DNA of 64,000 bases from Streptomyces roseicoloratus (GCF_004117935.1 NZ_SDOY01000172.1:78561-142560); one strand, 5' to 3'; positions 18,501 through 27,961 are shown, numbered from the stretch's first letter. The notes: generated by a model not told the origin, from the sequence alone. Translations and numbers: made by a program.

Positions 18501-19484
18501 TCACAGCCAGCCGGCGCGCTGGGCCTGCAGGGCGAGCTGGAAGCGGTTCGCCGCGCCGAGTCTCGCCATCAGGACCTGCAGCCGCCGGAACAGGGTCCGG
18601 CGGCTGACGCCGAGCTCGCGCGCGATGACCTCGTCGCTCGCCCCGCCCGCCAGCAGCCGCAGCAGCCGGCGGTCGGCCGGCGGCAGCGCGGCGGGCCGCG
18701 CCGCGCCGCCGTGGAAGGGAAGCGCGCTGTGCCAGCACTGCTCGAACAGCGCCACCAGCGCGGAGAGCAGCCCGCACGGCTGCACCACCAGCATCGTGTT
18801 GACCACGTCCGCCTCCCGGATCGACAGCGACACCAGGGCGTACGCCTCGTCGATGATCAGCAGTTTCACCGGCACCGACGGCAGCACCCGGGCCTGCTCG
18901 CCCGCCGCGATGGCGGGCTCGATGGCGTCCCGCAGATGCCCCGGGTGCTCCAGGGACTCCCGGGAGTACACGACCCGCTGCCGCACCCCGCGCGCCAGCG
19001 TCGCGAGCGCGTCCTCCGTGGCGCCCGGCAGCGGCACGTACGGCGGCGACTCGAACTGCCGGATCTGCTCCCGCGCGCTCGCCCACGCGTGCCGCATCCG
19101 CGGCCCGATCGCCTCGCCCGTGACGACCTCGACCAGATCGTCGTTGTACGCGGCCAGCCGGTGCCGCCGGAACGACTCGAAGGCACCGCCGACCGCGATC
19201 CGCGACTCCTCCAGCTCCGCCGCCCGGTGCCGGGCCAGGATCTCCAGGCCCGCCGCGGGCGGCACCGGCGCCACCACGTCGGTCTCGTCCTCGGCGGAGC
19301 TGGCCAGACCCGCGTCGACCAGCTCCGCGTAGGCGGAGGTCAGCTCGGCGCCGCCGAGGCCCGCCGCCCGGCCGATCACGCCGAGCGGCGCGGGCGCCGA
19401 TTCCAGCAGGGCCCGGTAGACCCGGCCGGCCGTGGGGCCGACGCCCAGGAGCCGTAGCGCCTCACCGAGTTTCGCGTTCGTCAT
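18501..19484 (-). CDS. TrmB/LuxR-like transcriptional regulator
   Basis: A 327-residue regulator. The N-terminal 70 residues resemble a TrmB-type winged helix (VYRALLESAPAPLGVIGRAAGL). The centre has no recognisable ligand motif. The C-terminal 60 residues form a LuxR-type helix-turn-helix (DEVIARELGVSRRTLFRRLQVLMARLG cut in two by the family's conserved Ser-Arg-Arg-Thr turn). ATG at 19484 gives MTNAKLGEAL. Divergent from the aminopeptidase P gene, with 162 bp between them, which is a plausible control target. The peptide export cassette lies about 1 kb downstream and is another candidate. Confidence 0.82.
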   Translation of the reverse strand: MTNAKLGEALRLLGVGPTAGRVYRALLESAPAPLGVIGRAAGLGGAELTSAYAELVDAGLASSAEDETDVVAPVPPAAGLEILARHRAAELEESRIAVGGAFESFRRHRLAAYNDDLVEVVTGEAIGPRMRHAWASAREQIRQFESPPYVPLPGATEDALATLARGVRQRVVYSRESLEHPGHLRDAIEPAIAAGEQARVLPSVPVKLLIIDEAYALVSLSIREADVVNTMLVVQPCGLLSALVALFEQCWHSALPFHGGAARPAALPPADRRLLRLLAGGASDEVIARELGVSRRTLFRRLQVLMARLGAANRFQLALQAQRAGWL

Positions 19485-19646
19485 GCCCACATTGTCGGCG
19501 CTCCCCGTCGCTCCGTATGGCCGATCGGTGCCACTGGCACTCCCGGGCCCACGGCGTCCGCTCCGCCCACTACCTTCCGGAACCGCACGCTCACCGACGC
19601 CGGGCACCGGACACCGGGCACCCGGCACGAGACGAAGGGGTACGAC

Positions 19647-21056
19647 GTGGCCAAGGCACGGAAGAACGGTCTGTACGGAGGCGTCTCCGCGGAACTGTCG
19701 GCGCTCATGCGCACCGGCTGGGCCGACACCGAACGGCACGACCTCGCCCTCGACGAGCAGGCCCCGTACGCGGCCGCCCGCCGCGCGGCGCTCTCCGCCC
19801 GCTTCCCCGGCGAGCGCCTGGTGGTCCCCTCGGGCAACCTCAAGGCCCGTTCCAACGACGACCTGTACCCGTTCCGGCCGTACTCCGGCTACGTGCACCT
19901 GACCGGCGACCAGGCCAGGGACGGCGCCCTCGTGCTCGAACCGCGCGCGGACGGCGGGCACGACGCCTACTGCTACCAGCTGCCCCGCGACGGACGGGAC
20001 ACCGACGAGTTCTGGATCGGCTACCACGCCGAACTGTGGATGGGCCGCCGCCGCTCCCTCGCCGAATCCGAGCGCGTTCTCGGCCTGCCCTGTCGCGACG
20101 TCCGCACCGCCGTCCTGGACCTCGCCGCCTCTACCGTCCCCACCCGCGTCGTCCGCGGCGTCGACCCGGCCCTGGAGGCCGCCGTCCGCACCGACGAGGA
20201 GCGCGACGACGAGCTGGAGGAGGTGCTGAGCGAGCTGCGCCTGGTGAAGGACGCCTGGGAGATCGGCGAGATGCGCAAGGCGGTCGACTCCACCGTCCGC
20301 GGCTTCACCGACGCCGTCTCCGAGCTCTCCCGCGCCGTCGCCACCTCCGAGCGCTGGATCGAGGGCACCTTCTTCCGCCGCGCCCGCCTGGAGGGCAACT
20401 CCGTCGGCTACGGCTCCATCTGCGCCGCCGGCGACCACGCCACGATCATGCACTGGACCACCAACGACGGACCCGTGCGCCCCGGCGAGCTGCTGCTCCT
20501 CGACGCCGGCGTGGAGACCCACAGCCTCTACACCGCCGACGTCACCCGCACCCTCCCCATCAGCGGCACCTTCACGCCCGTGCAGCGGCAGGTCTACGAC
20601 GCGGTGTACGAGGCCCAGGAGGCCGGCATGGCCGCCGTCAAGCCCGGGGCCGCCTACCGCGACTTCCACGAGGCCGCCCAGCGCCACCTCGCCGCCCGGC
20701 TCGTCGAGTGGGGCTTCATCGAGGGGCCTGCCGAGCGCGCGTACGAACTCGGCCTGCAGCGCCGCTTCACCATGGCCGGCACCGGCCACATGCTCGGCCT
20801 GGACGTCCACGACTGCGCCCACGCCCGCAACGAGGAGTACGTGGACGGCGTCCTGGAGCCCGGCATGGTGCTCACCGTCGAGCCCGGGCTCTACTTCCAG
20901 CCGGACGACCTGACCGTGCCCGAGGAGTGGCGGGGCATCGGCGTCCGCATCGAGGACGACCTCCTCGTCACCGGGGACGGCCACGAGAACCTGTCGGCCG
21001 GCCTGCCCCGGTCCGCCGACGAGGTCGAGGCCTGGATGGCCCGGCACGCCGGCTGA
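19647..21056 (+). CDS. pepP: Xaa-Pro aminopeptidase (aminopeptidase P family)
   Basis: A 469-residue M24 metallopeptidase with an N-terminal aminopeptidase-P domain (about residues 40-180) and a pita-bread catalytic domain. Metal ligands are seen in LLDAGVE, ADVTRTLP, GTGHMLGLDVH, LTVEPGLY and VRIEDDLLVT. It removes an N-terminal residue preceding proline and acts in the cytoplasm on imported or turned-over peptides. The start is GTG, 7-8 nt after GAAGGGG. A strong hairpin follows the gene at 21123. Confidence 0.9.
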   Translation: MAKARKNGLYGGVSAELSALMRTGWADTERHDLALDEQAPYAAARRAALSARFPGERLVVPSGNLKARSNDDLYPFRPYSGYVHLTGDQARDGALVLEPRADGGHDAYCYQLPRDGRDTDEFWIGYHAELWMGRRRSLAESERVLGLPCRDVRTAVLDLAASTVPTRVVRGVDPALEAAVRTDEERDDELEEVLSELRLVKDAWEIGEMRKAVDSTVRGFTDAVSELSRAVATSERWIEGTFFRRARLEGNSVGYGSICAAGDHATIMHWTTNDGPVRPGELLLLDAGVETHSLYTADVTRTLPISGTFTPVQRQVYDAVYEAQEAGMAAVKPGAAYRDFHEAAQRHLAARLVEWGFIEGPAERAYELGLQRRFTMAGTGHMLGLDVHDCAHARNEEYVDGVLEPGMVLTVEPGLYFQPDDLTVPEEWRGIGVRIEDDLLVTGDGHENLSAGLPRSADEVEAWMARHAG

Positions 21057-21122
21057 CCGGCCCGCCACGCCCGCTGCCCGGTCGGCCACGCCGGCCGACC
21101 GGCCGACCGGCCGCCCGGACCG

Positions 21123-21161
21123 TTCGCGGCGCCGCGCCCACGGGGGGTGCGGCGCCGCGAA
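21123..21161 (+). terminator. Hairpin terminator after aminopeptidase P
   Basis: A perfect 13-bp stem (TTCGCGGCGCCGC and complement) with a 13-nt loop, 67 nt after the stop codon and before the sugar transporter promoter region. Confidence 0.75.
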
Positions 21162-21297
21162 TGGAAGGCCCCGCGGGTTGGGGCTAGTGTCGATACATAG
21201 GCCATAAGGTGCGCCGACGCTCCCGCGGTCAGGCAGTCTTCGCAAGCCTCGCAGCCCCCGCGGTAGAGGGGTCGAGGGCGCGCGGAAGGAGCCTGCC

Positions 21298-22389
21298 ATG
21301 ACCCGAACAGTGCGCGCGGCGATCGCCGTCGCGGGAGCCGCGGTCCTGTCCCTGAGCGTGGTGACCACGAGCGGCGTCGCCCAGTCCGCCCCGGACTCGG
21401 AACGGCGCCAGGACATCAAGATCGGCCTGCTGCTCCCGGAGAGCAAGACCACCCGGTACGAGAAGTTCGACAAGCCCTACATCGAGCAGAAGATCCAGGA
21501 GCTGGCGCCCGGCGCCCAGGTCGACTACTACAACGCCGCCGAGAGCGCGACCACCCAGCAACAGCAGGTCAACACCGCGCTCGCCAAGGGCGACAAGGTG
21601 CTCATCCTGGACGCGGTGGACTCCAAGTCCATCCAGTCCTCCGTGGACAAGGCGCACGCCGCCGGCGTGAAGGTCGTCGCCTACGACCGTCTCGCCCAGG
21701 GCCCGGTCGACTCCTACGTGTCGTACGACAACCGCAAGGTCGGCGAACTGCAGGGCAAGGCACTCCTCGACGCACTCGGCGACAAGGCCGGTTCCGGCCA
21801 GATCGTGATGCACAACGGCTCGCCCACCGACCCGAACGCCGCCGACTTCAAGGCCGGCGCGCACTCCGTCCTCGACGGCAAGGTGAAGATCGGCAAGGAG
21901 TACGACACCCCCAACTGGGACCCCAACAACGCCAACCAGCAGATGTCCGGAGCGATCAGCGCCCTCGGCAAGGACAACATCGTCGGCGTCTACTCCGCCA
22001 ACGACGGCCTCGCCGCCGGCATCTCGACCGCCCTCAAGGCGGCCGGCATGAACGTGCCGCTGACCGGCCAGGACGCCCAGCTCGACGCCATCCAGCGCAT
22101 CCTGGTCGGCGATCAGACGATCACCGTCATGAAGCCGTACAAGCCCGAGGCGGACATCGCCGCCACGATGGCCGTCGACCTCGCCGAGGGCAAGGCGCTC
22201 CCGAAGGACCTCGTGCCCCTGACCGTCACCAACGGCAGCGGCGACAAGGTCCCGGCCAACCTGCTGACGCCGGTCGTGGTCGACAAGACCAACATCAAGG
22301 ACACCGTCGTCAAGGACGGGCTCTACACGGTCGACGAGATCTGCACGCCGACGTACGAGGAAGCCTGCAAGCAGGCCGGTCTGGAGTAG
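21298..22389 (+). CDS. Sugar ABC transporter binding protein, XylF-like
   Basis: A 363-residue exported protein of the ribose/xylose-binding (peripla_BP_4) type. Its signal peptide is MTRTVRAAIAV through VAQSAP, without a lipobox Cys before the mature part. The fold shows IKIGLLLPES, then VLILDAVDSKS and YDRLAQGPVDSYVSYDN, typical of XylF. GGAAGGAG lies 7 nt before the ATG. It should bind a pentose or similar sugar at the cell surface for the two genes that follow, 88 bp downstream. How it is kept at the surface without a lipid anchor is not clear from the sequence. Confidence 0.88.
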   Translation: MTRTVRAAIAVAGAAVLSLSVVTTSGVAQSAPDSERRQDIKIGLLLPESKTTRYEKFDKPYIEQKIQELAPGAQVDYYNAAESATTQQQQVNTALAKGDKVLILDAVDSKSIQSSVDKAHAAGVKVVAYDRLAQGPVDSYVSYDNRKVGELQGKALLDALGDKAGSGQIVMHNGSPTDPNAADFKAGAHSVLDGKVKIGKEYDTPNWDPNNANQQMSGAISALGKDNIVGVYSANDGLAAGISTALKAAGMNVPLTGQDAQLDAIQRILVGDQTITVMKPYKPEADIAATMAVDLAEGKALPKDLVPLTVTNGSGDKVPANLLTPVVVDKTNIKDTVVKDGLYTVDEICTPTYEEACKQAGLE

Positions 22390-22477
22390 GCCGCCCGAAG
22401 TGAGCGGCCCGGAAGCGCGCGGCCCGCGGCGGTCGCGCGGCCCGCAACGGTCCTGGTAGGCGTCGGAGGCGGTCGCT

Positions 22478-23278
22478 GTGCCGGAAACACCTGTGCTGTC
22501 CCTGCGGGGGATCTCCAAGCGGTTCGGCGCGGTCCAGGCCCTGTCGGGCTTCGACCTGGAGGTGAACGCCGGAGAGGTCGTCGCCCTCGTCGGCGACAAC
22601 GGCGCCGGCAAGTCGACCGCCATCAAGGCGATCGCCGGAGTGAACCCGCCCGACGAGGGCGTCATCGAATGGCAGGGCCGGCGGGTCTCGATCAACCGGC
22701 CCCACGACGCCCAGAACCTCGGCATCGCCACCGTGTACCAGGACCTCGCGCTGTGCGACAACCTCGACGTGGTCGGCAACCTCTTCCTCGGCCGCGAACT
22801 GCGCCGCTTCGGAGTGCTCGACGAGGTCCGCATGGAGCAGCGCTCCCGCGAGCTCCTCCACACCCTGTCCATCCGCATCCCGTCGGTCCGCATCCCCGTC
22901 GCGTCCCTGTCCGGCGGCCAGCGCCAGACGGTGGCGATCGCCCGCTCCCTGGTCGGCGACCCCAAGGTCGTGCTCCTGGACGAGCCCACCGCCGCCCTGG
23001 GCGTCGAGCAGACCGCCGAGGTCCTGGATCTCGTGGAACGGCTCCGCGAGCACGGCCTGGGCACCATCCTGATCAGCCACAACATGGTGGACGTGATGGC
23101 CGTCGCGGACCGCATCGCGGTCCTCCGCCTCGGCCGCAACAACGGCTTCTTCGACAAGCGGTCCACCAGCACGGAGGAGATCATCTCCGCCATCACCGGG
23201 GCCACCGAGAGCGCCGTGACCCGGCGTCAGGCCCGCATCCGCGAGGAGCGGCAGGCCCGCGGGGAGGAGGAGCCATGA
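22478..23278 (+). CDS. Sugar ABC transporter ATPase, single domain, XylG-like
   Basis: A 266-residue ATPase with one nucleotide-binding domain: Walker A GDNGAGKST, signature SLSGGQRQT, Walker B VVLLDEPTAALG. Classical XylG/RbsA proteins have two such domains in about 500 residues. This short form would work as a homodimer and occurs as a separate subfamily in actinomycetes. The start is GTG at 22478 (MPETPVLSL). The stop overlaps the permease start by 4 nt. Confidence 0.9.
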   Translation: MPETPVLSLRGISKRFGAVQALSGFDLEVNAGEVVALVGDNGAGKSTAIKAIAGVNPPDEGVIEWQGRRVSINRPHDAQNLGIATVYQDLALCDNLDVVGNLFLGRELRRFGVLDEVRMEQRSRELLHTLSIRIPSVRIPVASLSGGQRQTVAIARSLVGDPKVVLLDEPTAALGVEQTAEVLDLVERLREHGLGTILISHNMVDVMAVADRIAVLRLGRNNGFFDKRSTSTEEIISAITGATESAVTRRQARIREERQARGEEEP

Positions 23279-24573
23279 ACGGCGACCGCGACTCCGGCGG
23301 CGGCCCGGAGCGCCCCGCAGGCGCCCCGTCCCAGGAACCCGCGCCCAAGGCCGTACCCGCCGTCGACAGCCGGCTCATCGTCCGCGAGGAGGGCCTGCGC
23401 GGCTACGTCGGCGAGTTCCGGCGCAAGATGCGCAGCGGCGAACTCGGCTCGCTGCCCGTCGTCGTCGCCATCGCCGTCATCTGGACGGTCTTCGGCAGCC
23501 TCGACAGCACCTTCCTCTCCGCGCAGAACCTCTCCGACCTCAGCCAGCAGATCGTCGGCACGGGCATGATCGCCGTCGGCATCGTCTTCGTGCTGCTGCT
23601 CGGCGAGATCGACCTGTCCGTCGGCTCCGTCAGCGGACTGTGCGCGGCGATCTTCGCCGTGCTCAACGTGCTCAACGGCATGAACGAATGGCTGGCGCTG
23701 CTGGTCGCCGTCGCCGGGGGAGCCGCGGTCGGCCTCATCCACGGCTTCTTCTTCGCCAAGGTCGGCGTGCCCGCCTTCGTCGTCACCCTCGCCGGCAACC
23801 TCTTCTGGAACGGCCTGATGCTCCAGGTGCTGGGCACCAGCGGCACGGTGAACATCCCCAGCGAGAGCATCGTCGCCAAGCTGTACTCGACCATCTTCCA
23901 CAGCCCGGCCACCGCCTACGTCGCGGCCGGCGTGGGCGTCGGACTCTTCCTGCTCGCCTCGCTCCAGGACGCCAGGCGCCGGCAGGCCGCCCACGTGCCG
24001 TTCCGGCCGTTCGGCGAGATCGTGCTGCGCACGGTCGTCATCGCGGCCATCGCCTTCGTCGCCGCGTACATCCTCAACCAGTACCAGGGACTGCCGCTGC
24101 CCCTGCTGATCTTCCTGATCCTGCTGGTGCTCCTCGACTTCGTGCTGCGCCGCACCCGCTACGGGCGGCAGATCTTCGCGGTCGGCGGCAACATCGAGGG
24201 CGCCCGCCGGGCCGGCATCAGCGTGCCCTTCGTCCGGATGAGCGTCTTCACCGTCTCCGGCACGATGGCGGCGATCGGCGGCCTCTTCCTCGCCGGCCAG
24301 ATCCAGTCCGCGAGTCAGACCTCCGGCGGCGGCAATCTGCTGATGAACGTGATCGCCGCCGCCGTCATCGGCGGCACGAGCCTGTTCGGCGGCCGCGGCT
24401 CGGTCTGGTCCGCGCTCCTCGGCGCACTGGTCATCGGCTCCATCCAGTCCGGCATGAACATCATGGGCGTCAGCAACGCCGTCCAGTTCATGATCACCGG
24501 CGCCGTGCTGCTCGCCGCCGTGGTCGTGGACTCGCTGTCCCGGCGGAGCCAGAAGGCCGCGGGACGCGCCTGA
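23275..24573 (+). CDS. Sugar ABC transporter permease, XylH-like
   Basis: A 432-residue membrane protein of the BPD_transp_2 (RbsC/XylH) family. A long Pro/Glu-rich cytoplasmic N-terminus of about 60 residues precedes about ten hydrophobic segments. The family motif GEIDLSVGS is in the second segment region, and RRTRYGRQIFAVGGN and NVIAAAVIGGTSLFGGRG occur later. The ATG at 23275 overlaps the ATPase stop (ATGA). Completes a three-gene importer. No xylose catabolic gene or regulator is adjacent, so the sugar is uncertain. Confidence 0.9.
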   Translation: MNGDRDSGGGPERPAGAPSQEPAPKAVPAVDSRLIVREEGLRGYVGEFRRKMRSGELGSLPVVVAIAVIWTVFGSLDSTFLSAQNLSDLSQQIVGTGMIAVGIVFVLLLGEIDLSVGSVSGLCAAIFAVLNVLNGMNEWLALLVAVAGGAAVGLIHGFFFAKVGVPAFVVTLAGNLFWNGLMLQVLGTSGTVNIPSESIVAKLYSTIFHSPATAYVAAGVGVGLFLLASLQDARRRQAAHVPFRPFGEIVLRTVVIAAIAFVAAYILNQYQGLPLPLLIFLILLVLLDFVLRRTRYGRQIFAVGGNIEGARRAGISVPFVRMSVFTVSGTMAAIGGLFLAGQIQSASQTSGGGNLLMNVIAAAVIGGTSLFGGRGSVWSALLGALVIGSIQSGMNIMGVSNAVQFMITGAVLLAAVVVDSLSRRSQKAAGRA

Positions 24574-24673
24574 GACGGTCGTCCCGGGCGTGCCCCGCGG
24601 CCTCCGGCCGTACGCGCCCGGCGGCGCCCCGGGACTGCTCCCCCCGCGGCCCGGCCGTACGGCCCGTACGCCG

Positions 24674-25885
24674 CTACGGCCGGTGGAACCGCACCTCGGG
24701 GTGCTGTGCGCTCGGCCCCGTCAGGAGCGGCTGCGGTACGCCCTTGAGGTGCTCGTCGAAGAACGCGGCGACGTACGCGCGGGTCACGGCCAGGGCCCGG
24801 TCGGCCGGGATCGGCCCGGCGGGCAGGCCGAAGTGGCGCTGGATCACCGGCCCGTCCGAGAACGTGAAGTGGTCGGCGCCCGCCACCGTCAGCCAGCGCT
24901 TCCAGCCGTCGAGCGCCTGCCACGTGCGGTCCCAGGTCTCGTCCTCGCCGCCGGGACGGTGCACCGCGTCGTCGGTGCCCAGGAACAGGAACGGCCGGCC
25001 GCCGAGTCCGCCCGCCGGCAACGTGTCCCAGAACGAGCCGTCCATGTTCACCCCGGCGTCGATGCGCCGGTCGGCGAGCATCGCGGTGGCCGCGCTCGCT
25101 CCGCCGATCGAGTGGCCGGCCATGCCGATCCGTGACCGGTCGATGCTCCGCGCGTACGGCCAGGCGGCGTGCGGGCCGGTGATCCGGTCCAGGAGGAAGC
25201 GGACGTCGGCCGCACGGGCGGCCGTGACGTCACTGCCCTTCACCCGGCCCTCCTCCAGCGCCGCGCAGGCCACACAGGTGAGGACCCGCCCGCCCGGCAC
25301 GGAGGTGCCCGAGGTCTCGTAGGCGTGGTCGACGGAGGCGACGGCATAGCCCCGCGAGGCCAGTTCCACGGCGGTGGCGGTCAGGGTGAAGCGCGGCACG
25401 CCGAAGCCGGGTGACAGCACCACGAGCGGATGGCGCCCCGGCGCGGGCCGCGCGTCCCTGACGCTGTACGTGCCCATGCCGGCCAGTGCGCGGACCGACG
25501 CCGGGTCCGCCGTTCCGACGCCCCGCAGGAGCAGCCGCGCCTCGTCCTCGGTCGCGTACGGGGCGGGCCGGCCGTGCGCCTTGCGGGCCGCGGGGTAGTG
25601 GAGCGTCACCATCAGTTCGCGGCCGTCTGCCGTGGGCACCCACGGGTCGGGACGGGACCGGTCGACGAGGTGCAGGACGGAGGCGCCCACGCGGAACCCG
25701 CCGGTGGGTGCGGGAAGTTCGAGCGGGTCGGCCGCGGGGGCGGTGCCGGCCAGGGGTGCGGGCGCGGGCGCGGGAGCCGCGGCGACGGCCGTGGGCGTCG
25801 CCGCGGTGGCGGGAAGGGCGGTGGCGGGTAACGCGACGGCGCAGGCGAGGAGGGCGGTCGCGGCCGCCCGGATCGGTGTGATCAT
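24674..25885 (-). CDS. Secreted lipase/PAF-acetylhydrolase-like alpha/beta hydrolase
   Basis: 403 residues. A Sec-type signal peptide (MITPIRAAATALLACAVALP) is followed by an Ala/Pro-rich stretch to about residue 60. The hydrolase domain has an oxyanion strand HPLVVLSPGFG and a nucleophile elbow GHSIGG. Candidate Asp and His come from LGTDDAVH and GADHFTFSD. The layout matches Streptomyces secreted lipases related to platelet-activating-factor acetylhydrolase, acting on ester bonds outside the cell. Convergent with the sugar transporter operon. Confidence 0.83.
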   Translation of the reverse strand: MITPIRAAATALLACAVALPATALPATAATPTAVAAAPAPAPAPLAGTAPAADPLELPAPTGGFRVGASVLHLVDRSRPDPWVPTADGRELMVTLHYPAARKAHGRPAPYATEDEARLLLRGVGTADPASVRALAGMGTYSVRDARPAPGRHPLVVLSPGFGVPRFTLTATAVELASRGYAVASVDHAYETSGTSVPGGRVLTCVACAALEEGRVKGSDVTAARAADVRFLLDRITGPHAAWPYARSIDRSRIGMAGHSIGGASAATAMLADRRIDAGVNMDGSFWDTLPAGGLGGRPFLFLGTDDAVHRPGGEDETWDRTWQALDGWKRWLTVAGADHFTFSDGPVIQRHFGLPAGPIPADRALAVTRAYVAAFFDEHLKGVPQPLLTGPSAQHPEVRFHRP

Positions 25886-26090
25886 GCCCAGGACGCTACG
25901 GTCCCGCGCCCGGGCCCCGCGTCAGACCACGGACGGAACCGGCCCGGCCGCCCGTACACCCGGGGTCGGACACCGTGTCGGCCTCCCGGTGACCGCGCCC
26001 GGAGCACCGGCCGGGCCGCTCTGCGGATGCGGGCCGCGTCCGGGTCCGGGATGCTGGACGGGACAGGGGGGCCACTCGAGGAGGGCCGCG

Positions 26091-26294
26091 ATGTCCGTGA
26101 TGGACAAGCTCAAGCAGATGCTCAAGGGCCACGAGGACAAGGCGGGTCAGGGCATCGACAAGGCCGGCGACTACGTCGACGGCAAGACGCAGGGCAAGTA
26201 CAGCAGCCAGGTCGACACCGCCCAGGACAGGATGAAGCAGCAGCTGGGCGGAACGGACCGGGAGCAGCCCCCGGAGCAGCCGCCCCAGCGGTGA
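26091..26294 (+). CDS. Small MT0933-like antitoxin-family protein
   Basis: 67 residues, starting MSVMDKLKQMLKGHEDK and then highly charged (QGIDKAGDYVDGKTQGKY) with a Pro/Gln-rich tail. This pattern matches short actinobacterial proteins annotated as MT0933-like antitoxins. No toxin gene is adjacent, so a toxin-antitoxin role is doubtful here, and such proteins are often stress-induced. GAGGAGGG lies about 5 nt before the ATG. A second possible start is the Met at residue 4. Confidence 0.7.
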   Translation: MSVMDKLKQMLKGHEDKAGQGIDKAGDYVDGKTQGKYSSQVDTAQDRMKQQLGGTDREQPPEQPPQR

Positions 26295-26337
26295 CCCCTG
26301 AGTCGGAGCGGTGACCCGCGCCCGCGCGGCGACCCGT

Positions 26338-26388
26338 GAAACGCCCCTGGCAGCCGCGCCGTCCGTGCGCGGCTGCCAGGGGCGTTTC
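26338..26388. terminator. Perfect 22-bp bidirectional terminator
   Basis: Arms beginning GAAACGCCCCTGGCAGCC and ending with their exact complement enclose a 7-nt loop, between two convergent genes. AAAC/GTTT at the base gives a short U-run on both strands. Confidence 0.88.
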
Positions 26389-26428
26389 CGCTCCGGCCGC
26401 AGCCTCGGGAGTGTTCCCGGGCGCAGCC

Positions 26429-26848
26429 TCAGGAGTGTTCGGAGATGGCCTCGACCAGGTCGCCGACCGGTCGGTCCGGCAGGGTCCTGGCGACGTCCGC
26501 CTGGGCGATGATGCCCACGAGGACGTGCCCGTCGATGACGGGGACGCGGCGGATCCGGTGCTCGCTCATCACGTGCAGCACCTCGTCGGCCGAGTCCTCC
26601 GCGCCGACGGTGACGATCTCGTCCTGGGCGAGCTCGCCCGCCGTGCACGCCGCGGGGTCCTTGCCCTCGGCGACGACCTTCAGGACGATGTCACGGTCGG
26701 TGAGCATGCCCTTGAGCCGCTCGTCGGGGCCGCAGATGGGCAGCGCGCCCACGTCGAGCCGGACCATTTTCCGGGCGGCCTCGGCGATGGTCTCGTCCCA
26801 GCGGACGCACGTCGCGTCGGCGGTCATCATCTCGCGTGCGGTGGTCAT
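26429..26848 (-). CDS. CBS-domain pair protein
   Basis: 139 residues made of two CBS domains (about 5-60 and 70-130). Each has the GxxPV/ALP-type turn: VGALPICGPDERLKG and IRRVPVIDGHVLVG. The tandem forms a Bateman module that binds adenosine nucleotides or similar ligands and would sense cellular energy or nucleotide state in the cytoplasm. It has no fused effector domain. The gene lies in a cluster of small stress-type proteins on the same strand. Confidence 0.88.
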   Translation of the reverse strand: MTTAREMMTADATCVRWDETIAEAARKMVRLDVGALPICGPDERLKGMLTDRDIVLKVVAEGKDPAACTAGELAQDEIVTVGAEDSADEVLHVMSEHRIRRVPVIDGHVLVGIIAQADVARTLPDRPVGDLVEAISEHS

Positions 26849-26935
26849 GGTGATCTCCCGTGGGTGGTGGGGTCGGCGTCGGGGGAGGGGGCGCGGTCGG
26901 GGAGGCGCGGCGCGCGACGGCGGGCGCGCCGGCGT

Positions 26936-27502
26936 TCAGGCTCGGGCCGTACGGCCTTCGAGCGCCTCGACGATCGCCTTCGAGAAGGCGTCCAGGTCGG
27001 CGGGTCTGCGCGAGGTGATCAGCGGATGGCCGCCGGAGGTGTCCACGACGACCTCACGGTCCTGCCAGTGGCCGCCCGCGTTCTCCAGGTCCGTCCGGAG
27101 GGACGGGTAGGAGGTGAGTTCGCGGCCCTTGACCACCCCGCTCTCCAGGAGCAGCCACGGTCCGTGACAGATCGACGCCACCGGCCTGCCGTCGTCGGCG
27201 AAGGCGGCGATCAGGCGCTGGGCCTGGTGGTTGGTGCGCAGCCGGTCGGCGTTCAGCGTGCCGCCCGGCACGACGACGGCGTCGTACGCCTCCGGTGAGG
27301 CCTCCGCGAGGGTCGTGTCCGGCTCGACGACGCTTCCCGGCCGGCGGTCGGAGATCAGGGTCAGGACGGGTTCGTCCCGCGGGGCGGCGACAGTGACGCG
27401 GGCACCGGCTTCCCGCAGTACCGCCATCGGGTGCATGAGTTCGTCCTGCTCCGTCCCGTAGTTGCTGGTGAGGACGAGAACGGTCGTTCCGTCGAGCGTC
27501 AC
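26936..27502 (-). CDS. DJ-1/PfpI family protein (type 1 glutamine amidotransferase-like)
   Basis: 188 residues with the DJ-1/PfpI fold: VLVLTSNYG at the start, AVVVPGGTLNADRL, and the nucleophile elbow SICHGPWLLLESG with the catalytic Cys and following His. Relatives are chaperones, glyoxalases or deglycases linked to oxidative and osmotic stress. It starts 26 nt after the next upstream gene on the same strand and is probably cotranscribed with it. Confidence 0.87.
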   Translation of the reverse strand: MTLDGTTVLVLTSNYGTEQDELMHPMAVLREAGARVTVAAPRDEPVLTLISDRRPGSVVEPDTTLAEASPEAYDAVVVPGGTLNADRLRTNHQAQRLIAAFADDGRPVASICHGPWLLLESGVVKGRELTSYPSLRTDLENAGGHWQDREVVVDTSGGHPLITSRRPADLDAFSKAIVEALEGRTARA

Positions 27503-27528
27503 GATGGATCCCTTCGGGGCCCCCGAGG

Positions 27529-27855
27529 TCAGTTGCCTCCGAGGGAGCGCTTGAGTTCGGCCTTGTTCATCGAGGACCGGCCGTGGATGTTGCGGCGCTG
27601 TGCCTCCGCGTACAGCTGGTCGTACGTCGGTCCCTCGGAGCCGCTGTGCGAGCGCTTCCCGCCGCGACGCGAGGACGACATGTCCTGGACGGAGCTCTTG
27701 CTCGCCGTCTTGGACTCGCCCGCGCGGGCGCGTTCCTTGTTCACGGTGCGGGCGGCGATCTCCTTGGCCCGCTTCGTGCTCTCGCCGCGGTCCTGGGCGC
27801 TCTCCTTGATGTGCTCGTACTGACGTTCGCGCTTGGCGCTCGATCCACGGGGCAT
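27529..27855 (-). CDS. Plasmid-stabilisation-like small basic protein
   Basis: 108 residues, very rich in Lys, Arg, Ser and Glu. It starts MPRGSSAKRERQYEHIKES and has a C-terminal Rho-N/SAP-like segment (YDQLYAEAQRRNIHG and MNKAELKRSL). Similar actinobacterial proteins are annotated as plasmid stabilisation proteins, though they are chromosomal and probably bind nucleic acid. The ATG at 27855 is the first in-frame Met with this family start. Same strand and short spacing to the DJ-1-like gene. Confidence 0.72.
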   Translation of the reverse strand: MPRGSSAKRERQYEHIKESAQDRGESTKRAKEIAARTVNKERARAGESKTASKSSVQDMSSSRRGGKRSHSGSEGPTYDQLYAEAQRRNIHGRSSMNKAELKRSLGGN

Positions 27856-27935
27856 GGTGCGCTCCTCTCCGGGGCGTGCCGGGGCTGTTCTCCGGGCCTT
27901 CACGAGGCCGCTTCCCTCACCGATCCGAATAATTC

Positions 27936-27961
27936 GTGTCAAACCGGACGGGAACGGGAAT
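27936..27961 (+). promoter_or_regulatory. SigB-like promoter of the sigma factor gene
   Basis: GTGT, 16 nt, then GGGAAT, 83 nt before the sigma factor ATG. This fits the GNNT-N14-16-GGGA/T pattern of general-stress sigma factors and would allow autoregulation. A near-palindrome CGAATAATTCG overlaps the -35 side. Confidence 0.5.

Noticed and set aside
18501..21473. A 990-codon minus-strand frame covering aminopeptidase P
   Set aside because: Only the part from 19484 is the regulator; the rest is antisense to a clear M24 peptidase.
26091..26294. Toxin-antitoxin pair
   Set aside because: The antitoxin-like protein has no toxin gene on either side.
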